NCBI GenBank assembly: GCA_947450645.1
Contig: CANFWH010000003.1
Coordinates: 1-64,000 of the forward strand
Direction: 5' to 3'
Length of the DNA: 64,000 bases
From: Comamonadaceae bacterium
GTDB taxonomy: Bacteria; Pseudomonadota; Gammaproteobacteria; Burkholderiales; Burkholderiaceae_C
The notes below the pieces were generated by a model, which did no database searches, was not told the DNA's origin, and saw nothing but the letters and a program-made list of their open reading frames with translations. Position numbers and translations under genes: made by a program. Shown here piece by piece: positions 48,536-56,634 of the stretch (position 1 is its first letter; every line of letters begins with the position of its first letter).

Positions 48536-49156
48536 CTATACATCTCTCAGCGCAATGACGGCATCACGTGCGCGCGCTAAAAATACCCTGCGGTCTTCGC
48601 CCGCTTCCAAACTAATCGGCGCACCAAACGTCACAGAGCACAAAATCGGCACAGGAATCACTTCGCCTTTAGGCATGACGCGCTGCACGTTGTTGATCCA
48701 AGCGGGGATCAACCTGACGTTGGGAAACTTTTCTGCCAAGTTATAAAGACCCGCTTTAAAAGCGGCAGGTTCAGCTTCAAAGCCGCGCGTGCCTTCGGGG
48801 AAGATGATGACCGAGTCGCCGCTTTGCAAAGCCTCAATCAAGGGCGCCAGCGGGTCGTCGTCACCTGCGGTGCGTGCCCGTTCCACATAGATCACGTTAA
48901 ACACCGCTGTCGTAATCCACTGCTTGAATTTGGATTTCGTCCAATAGTCTTTGGCGGCAATCGCCCGCGTGCTATGGCGTAGCTCGGTCGGCATGGCCGC
49001 CCACATCAATACCAAATCGATGTGGCTTTGATGGTTGGCAAAATAAATACGCTGCTCGGCTTTGGGCGGGCAACCGTACCACCGCGCCTGTGTGCCCGTG
49101 AGAAAACGCACGAGCCCGAGCAGAAACCAACTCATCAATTGCGCAGAGAAAGACAT
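48536..49156 (-). CDS. PlsC-like 1-acylglycerol-3-phosphate acyltransferase
   Basis: A 206-residue acyltransferase with motif HQSHID (the HX4D catalytic pair), FPEGTRGFE (motif III) and a single hydrophobic N-terminal segment (LMSWFLLGLVRFLTG). It adds an acyl chain to lysophosphatidate, making the substrate for a CdsA-type enzyme encoded next. The start ATG 49154-49156 (MSFSAQL) avoids a long upstream reading inside the thiolase gene. Confidence 0.87.
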   Translation of the reverse strand: MSFSAQLMSWFLLGLVRFLTGTQARWYGCPPKAEQRIYFANHQSHIDLVLMWAAMPTELRHSTRAIAAKDYWTKSKFKQWITTAVFNVIYVERARTAGDDDPLAPLIEALQSGDSVIIFPEGTRGFEAEPAAFKAGLYNLAEKFPNVRLIPAWINNVQRVMPKGEVIPVPILCSVTFGAPISLEAGEDRRVFLARARDAVIALRDV

Positions 49157-49179
49157 GCGGCTAAACCTTGCAATGTGTT

Positions 49180-50394
49180 CTAGACTTTTTCCAAAATCAC
49201 AGCAATACCCTGCCCCACGCCAATACACATGGTGCACAGCGCATAGCGGCCACCCATGGTGTGCAAGCGGTTGACCGCTGTGGTGGCCAGCCGCGCACCT
49301 GATGCACCCAGCGGATGCCCCAGTGCAATCGCACCACCCCATGCGTTGACGCGCGGGTCTGCGTCCGCGATACCCAGTTCGCGCAGCACCGCCAGCCCTT
49401 GCGCAGCAAAGGCTTCGTTCAGTTCAATCACATCCATTTGCGCAAGCGTGAGACCTGTAAGTGCCAGCACTTTTTGCACCGCAGGCGCAGGGCCTATGCC
49501 CATGATGCGCGGCGGCACGCCAGCCACAGCCATGCCCACCACACGGGCACGTGGCGTCAGACCTTGCTTGGCAGCAGTTGCCTCATCGGCCAGCAAAATC
49601 GCACACGCGCCATCATTCACGCCGCTGGCGTTGCCCGCCGTGACGGTGCCGCCTTCGCGCACCACAGGTTTGAGCTTGGTCAGCGACTCAATCGAAGTCG
49701 CGCGTGGATGCTCATCTTGGCTCACCACAATCGCATCGCCCTTCTTTTGCGGAATCGTTACGGGCGTAATTTCTTTTGCAAAGTAGCCAGCTTGCTGCGC
49801 CGCTACGGCATTCAATTGGCTGCGAAGAGCCATCTGGTCTTGATCGGCACGATTGATCTTGTAATCGTCCGCGACGTTTTCTGCGGTCTCAGGCATTGAG
49901 TCCACACCGTATTTCGCCTTCATCAATTTGTTGACAAAGCGCCAGCCAATGGTTGTATCAAAGACCTGATTGGCGCGGCTAAATGCGCTCTCCGCTTTGG
50001 GCATCACAAACGGCGCACGGCTCATACTCTCCACACCGCCTGCAATCACAAAACTCAGCTCACCCGCTTTGATGGCGCGCGCCGCTGTGCCCAGTGCATC
50101 CAGCCCCGAGCCACAGAGGCGGTTAATCGTAGTGCCAGCCACCGTGTGCGGCAACCCCGCCAGCAAGGACGCCATGTGCGCCACGTTGCGGTTGTCTTCG
50201 CCCGCTTGATTCACACAGCCGTAGATCACGTCGTCCAGCATTGCCCAGTCCACGCTTGGGTTGCGAGCCATTAAGGCAACAAGTGGAATCGCACCGAGGT
50301 CGTCTGTACGCACACTAGATAACGCTCCGCCATAGCGGCCAATGGGTGTGCGAATGGCATCGCAAATGAATGCTTGATTTTGGGCTTGCTTCAT
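49180..50394 (-). CDS. pcaF: Thiolase, 3-oxoadipyl-CoA thiolase-like
   Basis: A 404-residue acetyl-CoA acyltransferase. The active-site Cys is in NRLCGSGLDAL, with GHPLGASGARL and CMCIGVGQG at the C-terminal active site. The string AFICDAIRTPIGRYGGALSSVRTDDLGA and the overall pattern are closest to PcaF/PaaJ thiolases, which cleave 3-oxoadipyl-CoA to succinyl-CoA and acetyl-CoA. That fits the window's protocatechuate chemistry, but the gene is 39 kb from pobA and beside phospholipid genes, so a fatty-acid thiolase cannot be excluded. The start is ATG 50392-50394; a longer reading into gntK is spurious. Confidence 0.8.
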   Translation of the reverse strand: MKQAQNQAFICDAIRTPIGRYGGALSSVRTDDLGAIPLVALMARNPSVDWAMLDDVIYGCVNQAGEDNRNVAHMASLLAGLPHTVAGTTINRLCGSGLDALGTAARAIKAGELSFVIAGGVESMSRAPFVMPKAESAFSRANQVFDTTIGWRFVNKLMKAKYGVDSMPETAENVADDYKINRADQDQMALRSQLNAVAAQQAGYFAKEITPVTIPQKKGDAIVVSQDEHPRATSIESLTKLKPVVREGGTVTAGNASGVNDGACAILLADEATAAKQGLTPRARVVGMAVAGVPPRIMGIGPAPAVQKVLALTGLTLAQMDVIELNEAFAAQGLAVLRELGIADADPRVNAWGGAIALGHPLGASGARLATTAVNRLHTMGGRYALCTMCIGVGQGIAVILEKV

Positions 50395-50428
50395 ACGTAG
50401 TTTCTTTCTAGAAGATAAGATCAGAGCC

Positions 50429-50947
50429 ATGAGTCTAACGAAATCGATACCTAAGACATGCACTGTGACGCACCTTGTTGTCATGGGCGTTTCAGGCTGC
50501 GGCAAAACGACACTGGGCGAAGGCTTAGCCAAAGCGCTTGACTGGCCATTTTTTGATGCCGATGATTTCCATCCACCCGAAAACGTCGCCAAGATGAAGG
50601 CTGGCGAGCCGCTCAATGATGCAGACCGCGCCCCGTGGCTCTTGCACTTAAGCGCCCTCTTGCAAGCCAATCCTCATGCGGTCTTGGCGTGTTCGGCCTT
50701 GAAAGAGCGATACCGCGAAGTTCTCAAAACCAATCTACCCAACTTACGCTTCGTCCATCCGCACGGTGCATTTGAAGTCATCGCGGCACGCATTGAAGCC
50801 AGATCAAAAGAAACCGGGCACTACATGCCTGCCAGTCTGCTGCAAAGTCAGTTTGAGGCGTTAGAGATGTGCAAGGACGCGCTGATGGTAGATATAGAAA
50901 TGGCGCGCCAAGAGCGCGTGGCATTTGTGCTTGAGCAAGTTTGTTGA
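50429..50947 (+). CDS. gntK: Gluconokinase
   Basis: A 172-residue kinase phosphorylating gluconate to 6-phosphogluconate. It has Walker A GVSGCGKTT, FDADDFHPPENVAKM and the ACSALKERYREVL motif typical of GntK. No gluconate transporter or dehydratase genes are beside it. It diverges from the thiolase gene across 34 bp and faces a NERD protein gene. Confidence 0.92.
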   Translation: MSLTKSIPKTCTVTHLVVMGVSGCGKTTLGEGLAKALDWPFFDADDFHPPENVAKMKAGEPLNDADRAPWLLHLSALLQANPHAVLACSALKERYREVLKTNLPNLRFVHPHGAFEVIAARIEARSKETGHYMPASLLQSQFEALEMCKDALMVDIEMARQERVAFVLEQVC

Positions 50948-50957
50948 ATCGAAGGTA

Positions 50958-50972
50958 GTCGCAAATTGCGAC
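50958..50972. repeat. 15-bp inverted repeat between gntK and the NERD gene
   Basis: GTCGCAA and TTGCGAC are perfect 7-bp arms around a single A, 10 bp after the gntK stop. The flanking GGTA and TACC can extend the pairing beyond a few mismatched bases. There is no T-run. It may act as an mRNA-end hairpin for gntK. Confidence 0.4.
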
Positions 50973-51037
50973 CGCTTACCGAATTGGACTCTATCGATTG
51001 AAATCATTGAGCACCGTAAACCCAGTGAAGTAAAGAA

Positions 51038-51730
51038 TTAGATCGCGTGGTCAAATCGATGTCGAAGATATTGAACATGCTCAATATCTGTTTCTCCGCT
51101 GACTGCGAGGCGTGCTGACTCGAGCCGACCCACGCAAAATTGCATGCGATTGACCGACATGACTTCGACCTTTTGCTCACGAAGATGCGTCATGAACTCT
51201 GAGATGCGAAAGACGCCTTGAGGAATAGGGGTCTTGAACTCGGCATCGCCAGTAAATACAACCGCTGACTTTATCGTTTCAGGAGGAAGAAAGTCGAGAA
51301 GCGCTCGTACCGCCATGATGTGGCGAAAATTTTGATGAATAGGATTTTGGAATTTAAACTTACCATTGAAGAGCACCTGCGTCCAATTGGATTGTTTCTC
51401 ATCCCCCAATATCCATCCTTTGTAGTGCTTGGATTCGATCACGAAAACTCCGAAGCGCGAGACTAGGACATGATCGATCTGCGTGGTTCCGTCCTCGGCA
51501 CATAGTGTGAGGTGATTCATCAAATGGTAATCGGGCGGCAGAAAGTTGGTTTTCAAAATGTGTGACAGAGCGGCTTCTCCCTGATTTTGGAAATCACTCA
51601 AGCGTTTGTTTTCGCGGAAATGGCCAAGTACGAAGCCAACTACCAGTGCCATCGTGATGTAGAGAAGCGTCGTTGAGCTCAAGGTTTGACCTAGCGCGGA
51701 GTGAGCAAAAAATTTATGGCGCCCCTGCAA
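51038..51730 (-). CDS. NERD domain membrane protein
   Basis: A 230-residue protein with one hydrophobic segment (about residues 20-37) followed by a NERD (nuclease-related) domain: NQGEAALSHIL, then TQIDHVLVSRFGVFVIESKHYKGWI. The conserved D-H-V...E-x-K pattern corresponds to the catalytic D-ExK of the restriction-endonuclease-like fold. The biological role of NERD proteins is poorly known. The start is uncertain: the listed TTG at 51728-51730 is the first codon after an in-frame stop, and no ribosome site fits any start well. Confidence 0.75.
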   Translation of the reverse strand: MQGRHKFFAHSALGQTLSSTTLLYITMALVVGFVLGHFRENKRLSDFQNQGEAALSHILKTNFLPPDYHLMNHLTLCAEDGTTQIDHVLVSRFGVFVIESKHYKGWILGDEKQSNWTQVLFNGKFKFQNPIHQNFRHIMAVRALLDFLPPETIKSAVVFTGDAEFKTPIPQGVFRISEFMTHLREQKVEVMSVNRMQFCVGRLESARLAVSGETDIEHVQYLRHRFDHAI

Positions 51731-51773
51731 TCAAACCATCGCATAAAACTATCCCCTTTCTAAATAATGATTA

Positions 51774-51789
51774 GAACTCATCCGAGTTC
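51774..51789. repeat. Small hairpin between livF3 and the NERD gene
   Basis: GAACTC (51774-51779) and GAGTTC (51784-51789) pair perfectly around a 4-base loop, 14 bp after the end of the system 3 livF gene. No T-run follows, so its role as a terminator of the liv transcript is weakly supported. Confidence 0.3.
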
Positions 51790-51802
51790 CAGATCAAATA
51801 GA

Positions 51803-52558
51803 TCAAGTCTTTACATGCCCACCCAAAAACAAACGTTCGATATTCGGATCAGCGAGCAACTCATCCGCACGCTTGTGCAGCACCAAGCGACCCGACTCTA
51901 GCGCAATCGCTTCGTCAGCCATCTTCAGGGCGCTCTTCACGTTTTGCTCAACCATCAAGACCGTTGTGCCCTCTTCGTCCGCCAAGCGACGCAAGAGTTT
52001 GAACACGTCTTGAACGACCATGGGCGAGAGACCAATGGATGGCTCGTCAATCAGTAAAACTTTAGGGCGCAGGAGCAAGGCACGCGCAATTTCAAGTTGC
52101 TTTTGCTCGCCACCCGAGAGACTACTGGCTTGACTGTTGATGCGCTGCACGACACGCGGAAAAAACTTGAGCACTTCTGGGATGCGTTCGTTGGTGACTT
52201 TTTGTCCGAGCGTAATGCCGCCAAGCTCTAAATTTTCTTTCACGGTGAGCTGTGGAAACAAGTTACGACCTTGCGGCACAAAGGCGACGCCCTTAGCCAG
52301 CAAGGCTTTGGGGCTAATGCCGCCAATGTCTTCGCCGTCCATCAGCACCTTGCCTTGGCGCGGTTTGAGCAGGCCAAATAGCGTTTTAAGCACGGTCGAT
52401 TTACCCGCACCGTTGGGACCAAGCAGCAGCGTAATCTTGCCGCGTTTGGCTTTGAGACTCAGGTTATTCAGGATCATGAAATCCTTGTAGCCTGCGAGCA
52501 CATTGTCAAATTCGATGCAGTGCTCGGACATGTTGTTAGCTGTGTTGTTTGTGCTCAT
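51803..52558 (-). CDS. livF: HAAT ABC transporter ATP-binding protein, LivF-type (system 3)
   Basis: A 251-residue ATPase with Walker A GPNGAGKST, GVAFVPQGRNLFPQLTVKENL, signature LSGGEQKQLEIA and Walker B VLLIDEPSIGLSP, then VEQNVKSALKMADE. It closes the system 3 unit after livG (gap of 2 bp). Compared with systems 1 and 2 it has a longer N-terminus and an H-loop of the usual VEQN form. Confidence 0.9.
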   Translation of the reverse strand: MSTNNTANNMSEHCIEFDNVLAGYKDFMILNNLSLKAKRGKITLLLGPNGAGKSTVLKTLFGLLKPRQGKVLMDGEDIGGISPKALLAKGVAFVPQGRNLFPQLTVKENLELGGITLGQKVTNERIPEVLKFFPRVVQRINSQASSLSGGEQKQLEIARALLLRPKVLLIDEPSIGLSPMVVQDVFKLLRRLADEEGTTVLMVEQNVKSALKMADEAIALESGRLVLHKRADELLADPNIERLFLGGHVKT

Positions 52559-52560
52559 CT

Positions 52561-53319
52561 TTAAGCTCCCAAATAAGCATCAAGCACGGCTTTGTTGCCG
52601 CGAATTTCAGCAGGTGTGCCAATCGCCAGCACTTGCCCTTCCACCATCACCATGATGCGATGGCACAGATCCATGACGAAATCCATGTTGTGCTCGATCA
52701 CCACGAACGAACTCTTTTTGCCCGATTGTGGGTTTTGATTCAGGTCTTTAAGCAAAGTAGAGATGCCACCCACTAAAGATGGATTCACACCTGCACAAGG
52801 CTCGTCTAACAAGACCAAATCAGGCTCAGACATAAACGCCATGGCAATGTCCACCAGCTTTTGCTGACCATAAGACAGCGTGCCTGCATAAAGATGTGCA
52901 ACATGCTCAATGCGAAAGCGTTTGATAAGGGCATCAGCTTTATCACCCAAACCAGAATCGGATGGCGCAAACATGCGAGAGAGCATCGTCCCTTTATGCT
53001 CTTGCGCCGCCACGATCAAGTTATCGCGCACGGTCATCTTGCTAAAGACTTGCAGCGTTTGGAACGTACGCCCCACGCCGCGTCTGTTCAGCTCTAGCGG
53101 CCCGCATTTGCTGACGTCTTTGCCGTTCAATTCAATCGTGCCAGCATCAGGCGTAATCTGCCCCAGCATGGAATTGAACAACGTCGTTTTGCCTGAACCG
53201 TTGGGGCCAATCACGCCAAAAATTTCGCCTGGCATGACTTCAAAACTCACGCCGCCTACGGCTTGAATCGCACCATACGCTTTTTTAAGTCCATTGACTT
53301 TTAAGATTGGCGCGCTCAT
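52561..53319 (-). CDS. livG: HAAT ABC transporter ATP-binding protein, LivG-type (system 3)
   Basis: A 252-residue ATPase with Walker A GPNGSGKTT, GRTFQTLQVFSKMTVRDNL, signature LSYGQQKLVDIA and Walker B VLLDEPCAGVNP, and the switch VIEHNMDFVMDL. It overlaps livM upstream by four bases. The signature matches the consensus more closely than that of system 1. Confidence 0.9.
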   Translation of the reverse strand: MSAPILKVNGLKKAYGAIQAVGGVSFEVMPGEIFGVIGPNGSGKTTLFNSMLGQITPDAGTIELNGKDVSKCGPLELNRRGVGRTFQTLQVFSKMTVRDNLIVAAQEHKGTMLSRMFAPSDSGLGDKADALIKRFRIEHVAHLYAGTLSYGQQKLVDIAMAFMSEPDLVLLDEPCAGVNPSLVGGISTLLKDLNQNPQSGKKSSFVVIEHNMDFVMDLCHRIMVMVEGQVLAIGTPAEIRGNKAVLDAYLGA

Positions 53320-54326
53320 TTGGACTCTCCCATCACGGCAGCCATTTCGCTCTTCGCTCCAGCGCGCTTGGCGCTAGCCAATTTGGAATCTCGCTTGGCT
53401 CGTATGCGATCAGGGATGCTCATGAGACCATCTGGCAACCACACCATCATCAAGATCACGGTCATACCAAATATCGGCAAGTACCAATTGGATAGCACAG
53501 GGAAGGCATCGCGAATCCATTCGGGTACAACCATGCCGACTAACGCGCCAACCAAAGGGCCTAAAAAATAACCAGGGCCGCCCACCACGACCATCAAATA
53601 CATCATGATGGATGCGCCCACCGCAAACGGGGCGGGCTCAATAAAGTCTACTAGTGATGCAAACAGTACGCCAGCAATACCCGCATACACCGCACCAATG
53701 GCAAATGAAAGTAGCGTGTAGTTGCGTGTGTCTATACCCAAGCTTTCAGCTCGAATGGGATTGTCGCGCAGAGCTTGGAAAGCCTTGCCCCACGGGGATT
53801 TGAGAAGTCCCCACATCAAGAGTGTGACGATAGCCGCAATGGCGAGCACAAAGTAGTAATACGCCAAACCACCCTTTAAATCTAAGCCAAAAATCTCTGG
53901 TCTTGGAATGCCGTTCAGGCCAAACGTACCGCCCGTCAGCCACTCTTCATTCTTCATCACCAACCAAATGGCGGTGTTGAAGCCGAGTGTCGCAAAGGCC
54001 AAATAAATGGCCTGCACACGCAGTGCAGGAAAGCCCAAAATAATACCGAGCACAAAGCATAGACTAATCGCGGCGGGTAAACCCACCCACCAGCTGATGC
54101 CCGCCTTCATGAGGATCGCAACCGCATACGCGCCAATGCCAAAGAAGGCGGCGTGTCCGAGTGATTTTTGCCCCGCATAGCCCACGGTCAAATTCAATCC
54201 CATGGTGGCAATCACATAAATCAGCCACGTGGTAAACATATACACACCGTAATTTTTTAGGAAAGGCGGTAAGCCCAGGAGGGTGGCGGCAAATACCAAC
54301 GCAAAAATGATATTTTTCTTACTCAT
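53316..54326 (-). CDS. livM: HAAT ABC transporter permease, LivM-type (system 3)
   Basis: A 336-residue permease with the YAGQKSLGHAAFFGIGAYAV landmark and the C-terminal VVGGPGYFLGPLVGALVG coupling segment. It carries a lysine-rich C-terminal tail after DGLMSIPDRIRAKRD. It overlaps livH by four bases and livG by four. Confidence 0.9.
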   Translation of the reverse strand: MSKKNIIFALVFAATLLGLPPFLKNYGVYMFTTWLIYVIATMGLNLTVGYAGQKSLGHAAFFGIGAYAVAILMKAGISWWVGLPAAISLCFVLGIILGFPALRVQAIYLAFATLGFNTAIWLVMKNEEWLTGGTFGLNGIPRPEIFGLDLKGGLAYYYFVLAIAAIVTLLMWGLLKSPWGKAFQALRDNPIRAESLGIDTRNYTLLSFAIGAVYAGIAGVLFASLVDFIEPAPFAVGASIMMYLMVVVGGPGYFLGPLVGALVGMVVPEWIRDAFPVLSNWYLPIFGMTVILMMVWLPDGLMSIPDRIRAKRDSKLASAKRAGAKSEMAAVMGESK

Positions 54327-55198
54327 ACTTTTCTCTCCTCTTTTTTGCCGAGGAGTCCTTGCGGCCTAAACAAAATCACGATCATAAAAACGACCAATGC
54401 CACAGCATCTTTATAAGCTGGCGAGATATAGGCGGCAGCCAAGTTTTCGCTCACACCCACAATCAAACCACCCAAGAGCGCCCCACGCGAATTGTTAAAT
54501 CCACCAATGATGGCGGCGAAGAATGCTTTGGTGCCCAGCGAATCGCCCATATCAAATTTAGCGAGGTACACAGGGGTCACCAAAATCGCTGCAACACACG
54601 CCAATACGGCATTGATGGCGAAGGTATAAAAAATCATTTTGGGCACATTGATACCCAGCACCGTCGCACTCTCGGTGTTTTGTGCTACTGCTTGCATGGC
54701 GCGGCCAGTCACAGTTTTGGCAAGGAATGCTTGCGTGGCAAACACAACCACCAAGGCACACACCAGCGTGCCAACATCGCCTGTGGAAATGTTCACGCCA
54801 GCCACCGTAAATAGCATATCGGCAAATAGACTTGGAAACGGGTGCGCTTCGGCGCTATAACCCGCTCGCATGGCGTTTTTAACCACGATGGAGAGACCAA
54901 TAGATGCCACCACAATTTGCATCATGCCGTACTTGAACAGCGGGTCAACAATCGCTCGTTTGAACGCCCAGCCTAATACCAAGGTGGAGAGCAATGCAGT
55001 GAGCACAAAGGCCAAGGGGAGTGGCGCACCGTAAGAGATGAACGCCAGCATCATGAACGCGGGGAGCATCACGAACTCGCCCTGCGCAAAATTAATCGTG
55101 CCAGCGGCTTGCCACAAAAGCGTAAAGCCCAGAGCAGCCAAAGCGTAAATCGAGCCAGTAGCAAAACCACTGAAGACGAGTTGAAGAAAATCAATCAT
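54323..55198 (-). CDS. livH: HAAT ABC transporter permease, LivH-type (system 3)
   Basis: A 291-residue permease with LGFTLLWQAAGTINFAQGEFVM near the start, KTVTGRAMQAVAQNTESATVLGIN in the cytoplasmic loop and IIGGFNNSRGALLGGLIVG at the C-terminus. It starts 56 bp after the binding-protein gene, with an intrinsic terminator hairpin in the gap, so its expression depends on read-through. Confidence 0.9.
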   Translation of the reverse strand: MIDFLQLVFSGFATGSIYALAALGFTLLWQAAGTINFAQGEFVMLPAFMMLAFISYGAPLPLAFVLTALLSTLVLGWAFKRAIVDPLFKYGMMQIVVASIGLSIVVKNAMRAGYSAEAHPFPSLFADMLFTVAGVNISTGDVGTLVCALVVVFATQAFLAKTVTGRAMQAVAQNTESATVLGINVPKMIFYTFAINAVLACVAAILVTPVYLAKFDMGDSLGTKAFFAAIIGGFNNSRGALLGGLIVGVSENLAAAYISPAYKDAVALVVFMIVILFRPQGLLGKKEERKV

Positions 55199-55201
55199 AT
55201 T

Positions 55202-55236
55202 AAAAAAAGCCTCTCCCTTTTTTAGAGGAAGAGGCT
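55202..55236 (-). terminator. Intrinsic terminator-like hairpin between the binding-protein and permease genes
   Basis: On the minus strand AGCCTCT at 55230-55236 pairs with AGAGGCT (55208-55214) and, past one mismatch, CC with GG; seven T's follow (55202-55208). It sits just before livH of the same operon, so it would partly stop transcription and raise the ratio of binding protein to membrane components. Confidence 0.75.
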
Positions 55237-55254
55237 AGTAGAGAACTCTCGAAC

Positions 55255-56448
55255 TTACTTCTTAACAGGTGCGGACTTTTGACCCATTTTGACATTCACA
55301 TTGGCAGCATTTAGCGGTGGCAACACAGCCACAACCACTTGCTTTCCGTTTTTCACTTCAACCAAGAAGCTCTCGCGGTCAAGGTCACCGTTGTTATCAA
55401 AACCCACGTTCATCAATACGCCAGGATTTTTTGCCGCATCAATCTTGATGCCGTGCAGTGCAGCAGCCACAGCCTTGCGATCTAGCTTGCCTACTTTTTC
55501 AATTGCAGCCTTCAAAATATACACGCCTGTGTAGCCTTTGATGCCGTTGTGATCGGTCTCTGCGCCATAAGCGCGTGCGTATTTGACTTTGTAGTTCAAG
55601 AGCGCAGGGATAGGCGCATCAGCGGTGAGGCCCACGTGACCGACCGCACCATTGGCAGCGTCGCCCGCAAGGTCAATAACTTTTTGGCCTGTGAGTGTGG
55701 TCTCGCCAATGATGGGTTTCGTCCAACCTTGTTTGCGCATTTCTTTAAGTGCACGAGCCGACTCATCTTCATTCACGTACATAAACATCGCATCTGCGTT
55801 AGATTGTTTGGCTTTGATGACGGGAGCAGAGAAGTCCACTTGACCGCTATCGGTTGAAATTTCGCCGACCACCTTAACAGCGCTACCTGCTAACGCTTTT
55901 TTCATCATCTCGAGGCCGCCCTTACCAAAATCATTATTCACGTACATGATGACAACGGATTTGATTTTGGTTGATTTAATATAGTTGGCGGCTTTTGGCA
56001 TTGCCGTGGCTTGCGTGAAGCTAGTACGGAAAATATAAGGGTTCCCTTGCATCGTGATGTTCGCTGCTTCGCCGCCTGTGAAGTTAGGGATCTCCGCTTT
56101 TTGCGATTCTTTCATCGACACATTGATCGAGCCCGAAAACACAGGGCCAAAAATGGCGAACACATCTTGGTCAATCGCTTTTTTGGTCAATGCCAATGCC
56201 ACGCCAGGCTGGGTCGTGGTGTCGTTCGTTGTCACTTCAATTTGCTTGCCCAAGATGCCACCAGCGGCATTGATTTCTTTGACCGCCATTTGGAAGCCGT
56301 TGTTGAACTGCGTACCCGAGCTAGCACCTGCACCAGACAACTCGACGATTGAGGCCAGCTTAATTTTGTCCTGTGCCAAGGCTGGAGATAACGCTGTAGC
56401 GGCAAAGGCCACGGCGGCAACGAGTTTGAGAGCGAAACGCTTTTGCAT
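55255..56448 (-). CDS. HAAT ABC transporter substrate-binding protein (system 3)
   Basis: A 397-residue Peripla_BP_6 protein with a Sec signal peptide (MQKRFALKLVAAVAFAATALSP cut near ALAQ), mature start DKIKLASIVELSGAGASSG and the family core MYVNNDFGKGGLEMMKKALAG. The start is ATG 56446-56448, preceded by CGGAG. It heads the system 3 unit and diverges, across 186 bp, from the PcaR-like regulator gene, which may control it. The ligand may be an aromatic acid, by context. Confidence 0.88.
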   Translation of the reverse strand: MQKRFALKLVAAVAFAATALSPALAQDKIKLASIVELSGAGASSGTQFNNGFQMAVKEINAAGGILGKQIEVTTNDTTTQPGVALALTKKAIDQDVFAIFGPVFSGSINVSMKESQKAEIPNFTGGEAANITMQGNPYIFRTSFTQATAMPKAANYIKSTKIKSVVIMYVNNDFGKGGLEMMKKALAGSAVKVVGEISTDSGQVDFSAPVIKAKQSNADAMFMYVNEDESARALKEMRKQGWTKPIIGETTLTGQKVIDLAGDAANGAVGHVGLTADAPIPALLNYKVKYARAYGAETDHNGIKGYTGVYILKAAIEKVGKLDRKAVAAALHGIKIDAAKNPGVLMNVGFDNNGDLDRESFLVEVKNGKQVVVAVLPPLNAANVNVKMGQKSAPVKK

Positions 56449-56579
56449 GAAAGACTCCGTAAAAATAAAAAATGAAATGCACATAAGACCGACCAAAACG
56501 ACTAGCTAACTCGCTCTTAGAAGGTTGGCGCAGATTATCCGTGCGCATACTCATTTACCTATTTTTTTTACAATAGTCA

Positions 56580-56594
56580 GTACGATAATCGCAC
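56580..56594 (+). promoter_or_regulatory. PcaR-type operator
   Basis: GTACGATAATCGCAC matches at 14 of 15 positions the PcaR operator GTTCGATAATCGCAC that I recall from the Pseudomonas putida pcaR and pcaIJ promoters. It lies 40 bp before the ATG of the IclR-family gene and about 130 bp from the divergent binding-protein gene, so autoregulation and control of the transporter are both possible. Confidence 0.7.
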
Positions 56595-56604
56595 AAAACA
56601 ATAT

Positions 56605-56615
56605 GACTATCGAAC
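56605..56615 (-). promoter_or_regulatory. Second, inverted PcaR-type half-operator
   Basis: On the minus strand GTTCGATAGTC matches the first 11 bases of the operator with one difference, facing the site at 56580-56594. The pair, about 11 bp apart, spans the likely core promoter of the IclR gene, a layout suited to autorepression by a tetramer. Confidence 0.55.
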
Positions 56616-56634
56616 GGAAAAGGGGTAAGCACCT

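Noticed and set aside
51731-51802. Extending the NERD protein upstream to an ATG
   Set aside because: An in-frame TGA stands directly before the TTG used; the upstream ATG codons are in other frames.
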